From: an uncultured Flavobacteriia bacterium
Lineage (GTDB): Bacteria > Bacteroidota > Bacteroidia > Flavobacteriales_D > Crocinitomicaceae
NCBI GenBank assembly: GCA_937975705.1
Contig: CALJTX010000042.1
Location: 1 to 43,182, forward strand
Direction of reading: 5' to 3'
Length of the DNA stretch: 43,182 nucleotides
Part shown: piece after piece, positions 8,322 to 15,033 of the stretch
Numbering within the stretch: position 1 is the first letter of the stretch
How the letters are laid out: each line of letters starts with the position of its first letter
Notes under the pieces: generated by a model
Told to the model about the DNA's origin: nothing
The model's database searches: none
The model's input: only the letters and a program-made list of their open reading frames with translations
Position numbers and translations under genes: made by a program

Positions 8322-9944
8322 TTAGGCGTATAATTCGGCTTGTAACTGCGCAATTTTGTCGTCGGCAAGGTAGTCGTCGTAAGGCATCATTTTGTCGATG
8401 ATTCCGTTAGGCGTGAGTTCGATGATGCGGTTGGCCACAGTGCTCACCAATTCGTGGTCATGAGAGGTAAACAAGAGCGTGCCTTGGAATTCTTGCATGG
8501 CGTTGTTGAGCGCTGTAATCGATTCGAGGTCGAGGTGGTTGGTTGGCTCGTCCATGAGCAATAGGTTGGCTTTTGCAAGCATCATTTTGGAAAGCATGCA
8601 ACGGACCTTTTCTCCTCCGGACAAAACGGTAGCCATTTTCATGGCTTCTTCACCCGTAAAGAGCATGCGACCCAAGAAGGTGCGCAAGTAGACTTCTTCG
8701 CGCTCTTCATCGGTGAGTGCATATTGGCGCAACCAATCGATGAGGCTGAGTTTCGCTTCAAAATAATGGTGGTTGTCGTTGGGCAAATAAGCGGTGGTAA
8801 TTGTGGTGCCAAAGGTGAACTCCCCCGTATCTGGTTGAAGGTTGCCAGAAAGCGTTTCAAAAAACTGTGTAAGCGCAACAGAATCTCTGGAGATAAAAGC
8901 GATTTTATCGCCTTTATTGACGGTTAAATAAAGATCCTTGAATAAGGTCTTGCCTTCAGTCGTTTTGCTGAGGTTGTCGATACTTAAAATTTGGTTGCCT
9001 GCATCGCGGTCTTGGTGGAAGGTAATGCCAGGATAGCGTCTAGAAGACGGCTTGATTTCCTCTAAGTCGAGGTTGTCTAGCATCTTGCGACGGCTTGTAG
9101 CTTGCTTGGATTTTGCTGCATTGGCAGAAAAGCGAGAAATGAACTCCATGAGTTCTTTCTTTTTCTCCTCTGCTTTTTTGTTTTTATCTGCGCGCTGACG
9201 CAAAGCGAGTTGCGAAGATTGGTACCAGAAGGTGTAGTTTCCGGTAAACATATTGAGTTTACTGAAGTCGATGTCGCAAATATGCGTACACACGGTATCT
9301 AAGAAGTGACGGTCGTGAGAAACCACAATTACGGTGTTCCTGAAGTCGAGGAGGAAGTCTTCGAGCCAAGAAATTGTTTTGAGGTCGAGGTCGTTGGTAG
9401 GCTCATCGAGAATCAAGACATCTGGGTTGCCAAAAAGCGCCTGCGCTAACAACACACGTACTTTGAGGTCGTTGGAGAGGTCTTCCATGAGCATGTAATG
9501 CTTGGACTCGTCAATTCCGAGGTTGCTGAGGAGGGTAGCGGCATCAGTTTCGGCATTCCAGCCTTCGAGGTCTGCAAATTCGCCCTCGAGCTCGGCAGTT
9601 TTCATGCCGTCGGCGTCGCTGAAATCTTCTTTGGCGTAAAGGGCGTCTTTTTCGACCATGATTTCGTAAAGGCGCTTGTGGCCCATGATCACGGTTTGCA
9701 AGACCTGAATTTGGTCAAATTCAAAGTGGTTTTGCTTGAGTACAGCCATGCGCTTGCCCGGCTCTAGGTCTACACGACCTGTAGTTGGGTCTTGGTCACC
9801 GGTTAAAATTTTGAGAAAAGTTGATTTGCCGGCACCATTGGCGCCAATAACGCCGTAGCAGTTGCCATTGACAAATTTGACGTTGACTTCATCAAAAAGT
9901 ACGCGTTTACCGAATTGTAAAGAGAGGTTTGTTACCGAAAGCAT
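8322..9944 (-). CDS. ABC-F family ATPase (translation factor type) with degenerate second P-loop
   Basis: This soluble protein has two ABC cassettes and no membrane segments, as in ABC-F factors that act on ribosomes. Cassette 1 has an intact Walker A GANGAGKST (34-42), signature DLSNDLKVR, and Walker B VLILDEPTNDLD (176-187). A charged linker (about 250-300) follows. Cassette 2 has a good signature LSGGEKVR (441-448) and Walker B LLLMDEPTNHLD, but the P-loop region reads AFISRDSVALTQ (349-360) with no GxxGxGKS/T. The closest match is the YbiT-like branch, where I recall similar degeneracy in Bacteroidota. A -7 box at 9961-9968 gives it its own promoter; the M61 gene follows after four bases. 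Confidence 0.9.
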   Translation of the reverse strand: MLSVTNLSLQFGKRVLFDEVNVKFVNGNCYGVIGANGAGKSTFLKILTGDQDPTTGRVDLEPGKRMAVLKQNHFEFDQIQVLQTVIMGHKRLYEIMVEKDALYAKEDFSDADGMKTAELEGEFADLEGWNAETDAATLLSNLGIDESKHYMLMEDLSNDLKVRVLLAQALFGNPDVLILDEPTNDLDLKTISWLEDFLLDFRNTVIVVSHDRHFLDTVCTHICDIDFSKLNMFTGNYTFWYQSSQLALRQRADKNKKAEEKKKELMEFISRFSANAAKSKQATSRRKMLDNLDLEEIKPSSRRYPGITFHQDRDAGNQILSIDNLSKTTEGKTLFKDLYLTVNKGDKIAFISRDSVALTQFFETLSGNLQPDTGEFTFGTTITTAYLPNDNHHYFEAKLSLIDWLRQYALTDEEREEVYLRTFLGRMLFTGEEAMKMATVLSGGEKVRCMLSKMMLAKANLLLMDEPTNHLDLESITALNNAMQEFQGTLLFTSHDHELVSTVANRIIELTPNGIIDKMMPYDDYLADDKIAQLQAELYA

Positions 9945-9960
9945 GCTGAAAATTTTTGCG

Positions 9961-9968
9961 CAAAGATA
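9961..9968 (-). promoter_or_regulatory. -7 box (TATCTTTG) for the ABC-F gene
   Basis: This is a perfect TAnnTTTG match on the minus strand, 16 bases before the ATG at 9944 and just past the stop of the upstream methyltransferase gene. It suggests that the ABC-F/M61 pair can be transcribed separately from the BatA operon. Confidence 0.5.
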
Positions 9969-9979
9969 GGCAAAAGATA

Positions 9980-10537
9980 TCAGCTATTGGCGCAAGTGTA
10001 GATGAAGGCTGGCGGGAAGTTCAAAACGGTGTAGTCAATAGAAACCTTTTCAAAATGAGCACCATAGAGTTTCTTGAGCCCACGCGAATACTGAAATTGG
10101 ATGAGTTTGCCTTCAGGTTGCATATTTTGCTTTACTTCTTCAAGGATTGAGCTGCGCAACGCGGCTGGAAAGTTTGAAAGGGGTAAAGACGATAAAATAA
10201 AATCTGCTTTGGGCAATTGAAGGCGCTGCAATATGGCTGTAATCTCGGCTGCTGAACCGTGAATGAGGTGTACGTTAGGCGCTTGGAATTTCTTTTGCAG
10301 ATCGCTAAAGAAAGCATCGTTGAGTTCAATGACTACCAACTGGCAATTTGTCGGCATTTGGCGCAGCAATTCTTTGGTGAAAACACCTGTTCCTGGGCCA
10401 AGTTCAATGAGCACTTTTGCCTTTTTGAAGTCGATGGGTTGGAGCATCTTTTTAGACAAAAAACGAGAGCTCGGCAACACAGACCCTACCATGCGGTTGG
10501 CCTTGAAGAATTCTTTGAGGAAGGATCTTTTTGACAT
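9980..10537 (-). CDS. SAM-dependent methyltransferase, phospholipid N-methyltransferase / KsgA-like
   Basis: This 185-residue Rossmann-fold methyltransferase has a SAM-binding motif IELGPGTGVFT (about 44-54), an acidic residue ending strand 2 (VVIELND) and a late motif ILSSLPLSNFP. These resemble PmtA-like phospholipid N-methyltransferases and rRNA adenine dimethylases. The N-terminus (SFLKEFFKANRMVGSVLPSS) also fits the PmtA-like group. I start it at the ATG at 10537, which shares one base with the preceding stop (TAATG). An upstream start at 10627 would lie within the dihydroorotase-like gene. Whether it acts on phosphatidylethanolamine, rRNA or something else cannot be told from sequence alone. 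Confidence 0.75.
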   Translation of the reverse strand: MSKRSFLKEFFKANRMVGSVLPSSRFLSKKMLQPIDFKKAKVLIELGPGTGVFTKELLRQMPTNCQLVVIELNDAFFSDLQKKFQAPNVHLIHGSAAEITAILQRLQLPKADFILSSLPLSNFPAALRSSILEEVKQNMQPEGKLIQFQYSRGLKKLYGAHFEKVSIDYTVLNFPPAFIYTCANS

Positions 10538-11793
10538 TATATCTGCGCAATTGAAGCATGTGCACCTCTGATCACGCCAATGATTTGCCCTTGAAGAGGC
10601 AGGTGATGAAAAGGACTGAAACGCCATTGCTCAGGGCGCATATTTGGGCTGTAAGCCAAACTCGGGTCAAATAAAGTGAGTTCCGCTTTTGCACCTATTT
10701 CAATGGACTGGCTCGGTAGGTCCAGAACTTTTCTAGGCCCGATGTTGAGCGCATTTAAAAAATGAAGGGTAGCGTCTGCAAATTTGCTGTTCAGGGCAGC
10801 AAAAACGGTTTCTAGTTGAGGGGCACCAAAATGGGCTAAATCAAATTCGAGTTCTTTTTCTTCGGGATCGCCTGGGCGGTGATCACTCACAATAGCGTCT
10901 AGGGTTCCATCGAGTACGCCTGCCCAAAGTGCTTGCTGATCAGCTGCTGTTCTGAGCACAGGCAATACTTTGAAACGGGTATCAAAACCGAGCATTTCTG
11001 CTTCGGTGAAACATAAATTCATGAGGTGCACATCGGCAGTGAGGTCGAGGCCTTCTTTTTTGGCGTTGCGGATGAGTTCAACACCAGTAGCCGTACTGAT
11101 GCCGGAAAGATGCATTTTTCCACCGGTGTAGGCAAGCAAGCGAATGTTGCGTTCAATTTCTATGATTTCCGAGACATGCGGGTCTGCTTTGAGGCCTGTG
11201 CGGGTAGACGCGCTACCTTCATTGACTTGTGCCTTGGCACTCAGGGAGGCATTGCGCGCGAGTAGGGCTACGCGGCCGCCAAAATCTTTGGTGTAAAGTA
11301 AAGCGCGGTGCAACAATCCTGCACTGACGCTATGGCTGTCGTCGGTAAAAAGCCGCACACCTTGCTGGTAAAGTTCATACATTTCTGCGAGTTCTTCTCC
11401 TGCATTTCCTTTTGAAAGTGCGCCATTGACGCCCAATAAGGTAGTGCTATTGCTGCTTTGTTGCTGAACGTAGCTCACCAGCGCCTTGTTGTCGATCACG
11501 GGTTGGGTACCTGGCTGAATATACACACGGGTATAACCGCCGGCGCTTGCGGCATCTAAGCCCGTAACAATTGTTTCTTTGTGCTCGTAACCGGGGTCGC
11601 AGAAGTCTGCCTTGAGGTCAATAAAACCAGTAGTCAGACAAAGCTGCGGCGAATGGACTTGCAGGGCATCAGGATGGTCCAGCTTGGCGGCAATTTCGAC
11701 AATTTGGCCGTCTGCGATGAGTATCGAGCAAGTTTGTTGGTTCCAGCTAGATTGTGGGTCGTAGATTGTTGCGTTATTGAGTTGAATTTTCAT
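10537..11793 (-). CDS. Dihydroorotase-like protein lacking the metal-binding histidines
   Basis: The 418-residue protein is collinear with class I dihydroorotases (amidohydrolase TIM barrel), but the metal centre is gone. The usual DxHxH is DLKAD (59-63), the HCED segment is LARNAS, the TPHHL segment is HLMNL (256-260), and the final TDHAPH is SDHRPG (303-308), which keeps only the Asp. I therefore infer that it does not catalyse dihydroorotate formation. Such homologues in other phyla (PyrC' of Pseudomonas) are known to support aspartate transcarbamoylase structurally. The ATG at 11793 overlaps the BatA-domain gene stop (ATGA). Automated annotation would probably call it pyrC, which would mislead. 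Confidence 0.85.
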   Translation of the reverse strand: MKIQLNNATIYDPQSSWNQQTCSILIADGQIVEIAAKLDHPDALQVHSPQLCLTTGFIDLKADFCDPGYEHKETIVTGLDAASAGGYTRVYIQPGTQPVIDNKALVSYVQQQSSNSTTLLGVNGALSKGNAGEELAEMYELYQQGVRLFTDDSHSVSAGLLHRALLYTKDFGGRVALLARNASLSAKAQVNEGSASTRTGLKADPHVSEIIEIERNIRLLAYTGGKMHLSGISTATGVELIRNAKKEGLDLTADVHLMNLCFTEAEMLGFDTRFKVLPVLRTAADQQALWAGVLDGTLDAIVSDHRPGDPEEKELEFDLAHFGAPQLETVFAALNSKFADATLHFLNALNIGPRKVLDLPSQSIEIGAKAELTLFDPSLAYSPNMRPEQWRFSPFHHLPLQGQIIGVIRGAHASIAQI

Positions 11794-13829
11794 TTCCACC
11801 ATTTTAACAATGAGAGTTCGGCTAGTAGACAAAGGAGTCCAAAAACTAAAAAGTAGCGCCAATAGCTCTTGGTTTCGTCGAGCTGAATGGCAGTAAGGCT
11901 TTGTCCTTCTTTGATTTGGTTAAAAGTACAATTTTTCACGCCATTGGTTTCTAAAAGATCCAATAGGGTGCTTTGGTCAAGTAGTTCGAGCTTAGATTCT
12001 GTGCGGTTGTTGTTGAGTGCAAGTTGGGCTAAAACCTCTGAGCCCTTGAGTGTGTAGATACCCGCCTTGAGTTTTTCCAATGCTGCGCTACCGCCAATTT
12101 GAATCCGCAATTGGTTAGGAGAGGCAATGTATTGGGCAATGAATTCTGTTTGGTCTGAAATAAAGCGCAGCGGGGCTTCTTCTTGGTGCTGGGCACGCAC
12201 CTTGATTTGTGCATCTTTGCCAAGAATAGCATAGGCAGGAAAGCGCTCGCTCGCATATTCGCCACAGCGCAATAGGATAGTCGGGAATAAAGATTGGTTC
12301 ACGAGGCTTCCAAATGAGCTCTGAAGTGCCGTCGTGAAGAGAAAAGCCGAATTATTGGCCCGCATAAAAAGGGCCTGACCCGAACGCGAAATGAGCAACG
12401 GTGTGGCGCTGCTTTGCGCTTGATTCAACAAGCCGTATGCCTTCTTCACGAGCGGAACATTGAGGCGCTCTTGTTTTTTTTCAAACACACCCTTGAAAAA
12501 TGGATCTTCGTCGTTGATGCGCTGTAAGTTGAGTGCGTTGGTTTGCAGCGCGCCGAGTTCGGGCAAGGAAAGCGCCTGTAGCAAAGGTTTGTATTCGTTG
12601 AGTCGGATGTTTTCACCGGGAATAATCAATATGCGCTGTCCGTTTTGGTGGGCAGTGCTGAGTTCGTCGAGTAGCCCGCTAGAGATTTCGTTGAGTCCGT
12701 TCAATACAATAAGATCGGCTTTTGAAAGCGTATTGGCTGCGACTTCCCCTGGAGAGGTCTTTTGTACGTTGTAGCGCGCTTCTACGGCATAAGCGCGTGC
12801 AACATTAGGGCTGGCGTCGGCTTCTTCAATGAGGTAGATGTTGGTGCGCTCAGGAATTTCATATGAAAAATACCAAGTGTCATCGAAATGAATTTGTTGA
12901 TCATTGATTTGGACCTGCCCCTGTACAAAACCTTTGTTGGTTTCGGTGTAAGGAAAACTGGCTATTTGGCTGTTGTTTGCACCGATTTGCATGAACATTG
13001 TGCGCTTTATTTTGCCAATTTTTACCTGGAGCTCTAGGCGTTTTTTGGCTTGCTCACCATAGTTTTGAACACGTACCATAAGGGTTTGCTCTGTCTCGCG
13101 CTGCTGTGTTGGTTTGGCAAACCAAATGCTATCAATGTAGGCATTTTGGTTTTGCTGCGCCTTGAGTTGGTAGGCGTAAAAAGATTGGTTGGTTTGTGGC
13201 TTTTGGGCGCTTAGTTTGGCTTGGCTCAGTTGAAAATCGGAAATGATTACCTGCTGAATTTGACCAAGCTTTTCTTTTTGAAGTTGGTGTCTTTCGATTT
13301 GTTTTTGTTGCCAAGTGAGGACGTCGTCTAGGGAGCGGCTCAGGGCATAAATTTCTAGTTTGTCTAGGTAGCGCAAGGCTTCTGCTTTGCTCTCAAATCG
13401 CTGCTCTGCATGATTGAGTTGGTTGCTGCAGATCAAAACACGGGTGTCGGGCTTGACTTCTTGCAGCATTCTTTTGGCAAGTTCTCTGCCTTCAGAAAAG
13501 AGCGAGCCTTCGGTGCCAATGGCACTCATTGAAAAAGAGTTGTCGAGGTAAATCAGCAGCGCGGGTTTGCCTGCCTGTTGCGCGGCATCGTTGCGGCGTT
13601 GTGGCTGCGCAAAAGCAAAAACTACAGCTGAAAGTGCGAGGATTCTGGTCAGCAAGACCAATAGATGCTTGAGTTTTCTAGTGCTTTGTTGTTCTTTTTC
13701 AAGAAATTGGATAAAGCGCAAAGAAGAAAAATAAAGCGTTTTGCGTTTTCTAAAATGAAAAAGATGAATGACGATAGGAATCAGTAGCAAGAAAAGGAAC
13801 CATAAGCGTTCTGGGTGTACAAATTCCAT
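11790..13829 (-). CDS. BatA-domain membrane protein with vWA-like module
   Basis: This 679-residue inner-membrane protein starts with the BatA (N-terminal aerotolerance regulator) domain: MEFVHPERLWFLFLLLIPIV forms the first membrane helix, a basic loop follows, and a second helix lies near 57-75. A von Willebrand A-like region follows with a metal-site motif DNSFS (96-100). The large remainder is periplasmic or cytosolic and without a recognised domain, and a third helix closes the C-terminus (about 658-676). Proteins of this architecture are common in Bacteroidota and distinct from BatA of the Bat operon. It is first in an operon with the dihydroorotase-like and methyltransferase genes. A -7 box sits four bases before its ATG. 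Its function is unknown. Confidence 0.85.
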   Translation of the reverse strand: MEFVHPERLWFLFLLLIPIVIHLFHFRKRKTLYFSSLRFIQFLEKEQQSTRKLKHLLVLLTRILALSAVVFAFAQPQRRNDAAQQAGKPALLIYLDNSFSMSAIGTEGSLFSEGRELAKRMLQEVKPDTRVLICSNQLNHAEQRFESKAEALRYLDKLEIYALSRSLDDVLTWQQKQIERHQLQKEKLGQIQQVIISDFQLSQAKLSAQKPQTNQSFYAYQLKAQQNQNAYIDSIWFAKPTQQRETEQTLMVRVQNYGEQAKKRLELQVKIGKIKRTMFMQIGANNSQIASFPYTETNKGFVQGQVQINDQQIHFDDTWYFSYEIPERTNIYLIEEADASPNVARAYAVEARYNVQKTSPGEVAANTLSKADLIVLNGLNEISSGLLDELSTAHQNGQRILIIPGENIRLNEYKPLLQALSLPELGALQTNALNLQRINDEDPFFKGVFEKKQERLNVPLVKKAYGLLNQAQSSATPLLISRSGQALFMRANNSAFLFTTALQSSFGSLVNQSLFPTILLRCGEYASERFPAYAILGKDAQIKVRAQHQEEAPLRFISDQTEFIAQYIASPNQLRIQIGGSAALEKLKAGIYTLKGSEVLAQLALNNNRTESKLELLDQSTLLDLLETNGVKNCTFNQIKEGQSLTAIQLDETKSYWRYFLVFGLLCLLAELSLLKWWK

Positions 13830-13833
13830 ATTT

Positions 13834-13866
13834 CAAAGGTAGTAAAAATGTGCAATTGCATGCAAA
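13834..13866 (-). promoter_or_regulatory. Promoter for the BatA-domain operon (TTTG-N21-TACCTTTG)
   Basis: On the minus strand a TTTG at 13863-13866 and a perfect -7 box TACCTTTG at 13834-13841 are 21 bases apart. The box ends four bases before the ATG at 13829, so the transcript may start at or next to the start codon. The -33 element lies in the T-tract of the upstream terminator. Confidence 0.55.
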
Positions 13867-13894
13867 AAAAAACTGCCCGACTTGCGGGCAGTTT
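13863..13894 (-). terminator. Rho-independent terminator after the TPR gene
   Basis: The stem pairs AACTGCCCG (13871-13879) with CGGGCAGTT (13885-13893) around a five-base loop, and one more A-T pair extends it. On the minus strand a run of T residues follows. It sits 18 bases past the TPR stop and ends the gyrA-TPR unit. Confidence 0.9.
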
Positions 13895-13911
13895 CAATAG
13901 GGGAGTTGAAC

Positions 13912-15024
13912 TTAGTTTTTGAGTGCATCGAGACGCTTTTTGTATTCTTGCGCCTTCTCAATGTTGCCTAATTTCATGTTCGTTTTATAGAGGATATCTA
14001 AAATTGCTTTATCGTCAGGATTCTGAATTGCATATTTCTCTAATGGCTCTAGCGCTTGCTTGAACAAGTCTGTCGCTTCGGCTTCTAATTTAATGGCCTT
14101 TGGATCTTTGTAGTCGAGTTCAATGGTGGCGTTGCGCTTTTCTACGGCGAGGTTGTAGAGGTGTGCGCCAAGTTGGTAGAGCGCTTCGTTGTAGGCAGGG
14201 TCTATTTCTAAAGCTTTTCTGAGCGCTGCTGTTGCTTTTTCATTCTCTTTTTTATCCATGTAGCTGGTGCCGAGCACGTAGTAGAGTTGTTTGTTGTTTG
14301 GATCGAGTTCGAGCGCTTTGTTGATGTATTTTTCAGTAGCTGCTACATCGCCTTTTTGCAGGTTGATATTGACCATGCTGATCAAGATATCGATGTTTTT
14401 AGGCATGGCTTCAGAAATATTAGCTGCAAACGCAAGTGCTTCGTCGTACTTTTTGGCAGCGAGGTAGTCTTCTACGGCGTAGTTGGCTGCCAATGAAGTA
14501 TTGACCTCTGCGTCTTTGAAGTCTTCACCAAGAAACGTCTTGATTTCGTGTGCCGCTAAAAATGCGTCGGCAGCAGCCTCGTATTTTTTGGCGTTGTAGG
14601 CAACAATACCTGAATTGAAAACGAAATCGGCGCGACCATTGATGAAGTTTTGTGCGTCTGCGGTGAACGTTTTCTTAGGGTCTTCGAGGACTTTCTTGAA
14701 GCTGGCCACAGAAGTCTCTTTCCATTTTTGGGTGGTAGCAGCGTCGGAAATCCCTTTGTTTTCCATTGCATTTACCTCAATAAGAGCATAATAAATCTGG
14801 GCGCGATAAAGATGCATTTTGAGGTCTTCAGCGGTCTCTGGATTGACTGCAGCGAGGTCGATGAAGTTCATGGCTTCGGTAACCGTTTTTTTGTTGGCTG
14901 CGATATCGCCAGTAGGGTTGTATTTGCGCATCAGAAGGATGGCGTCGGTGACGTTTTTCTTTTGGGCAAAAGTAGCTGTGCTCAAGACAAGACTCAGACC
15001 AGCTAGGAGGAGTTGTTTTTTCAT
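13912..15024 (-). CDS. Secreted tetratricopeptide-repeat protein
   Basis: A signal peptide (MKKQLLLAGLSLVLSTATFA, cleavage before QKK) sends this 370-residue protein out of the cytosol. The rest is alpha-helical with TPR units, the clearest being AATEKYINKALELDPNNKQL and the unit ATAALRKALEIDPAYNEALY, preceded by weaker repeats. TPR proteins act as scaffolds; no catalytic motif is visible. It lies nine bases after gyrA and before a strong terminator, so it is probably cotranscribed with gyrase. From memory, a TPR gene after gyrA is recurrent in Flavobacteriales. The protein partner is unknown. Confidence 0.85.
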   Translation of the reverse strand: MKKQLLLAGLSLVLSTATFAQKKNVTDAILLMRKYNPTGDIAANKKTVTEAMNFIDLAAVNPETAEDLKMHLYRAQIYYALIEVNAMENKGISDAATTQKWKETSVASFKKVLEDPKKTFTADAQNFINGRADFVFNSGIVAYNAKKYEAAADAFLAAHEIKTFLGEDFKDAEVNTSLAANYAVEDYLAAKKYDEALAFAANISEAMPKNIDILISMVNINLQKGDVAATEKYINKALELDPNNKQLYYVLGTSYMDKKENEKATAALRKALEIDPAYNEALYQLGAHLYNLAVEKRNATIELDYKDPKAIKLEAEATDLFKQALEPLEKYAIQNPDDKAILDILYKTNMKLGNIEKAQEYKKRLDALKN

Positions 15025-15033
15025 AAGTTCTAT

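Noticed and set aside
10535..10627. Longer start for the methyltransferase at 10627
   Set aside because: It would overlap the dihydroorotase-like gene by 91 bases and add residues unlike the family; the TAATG start fits better.
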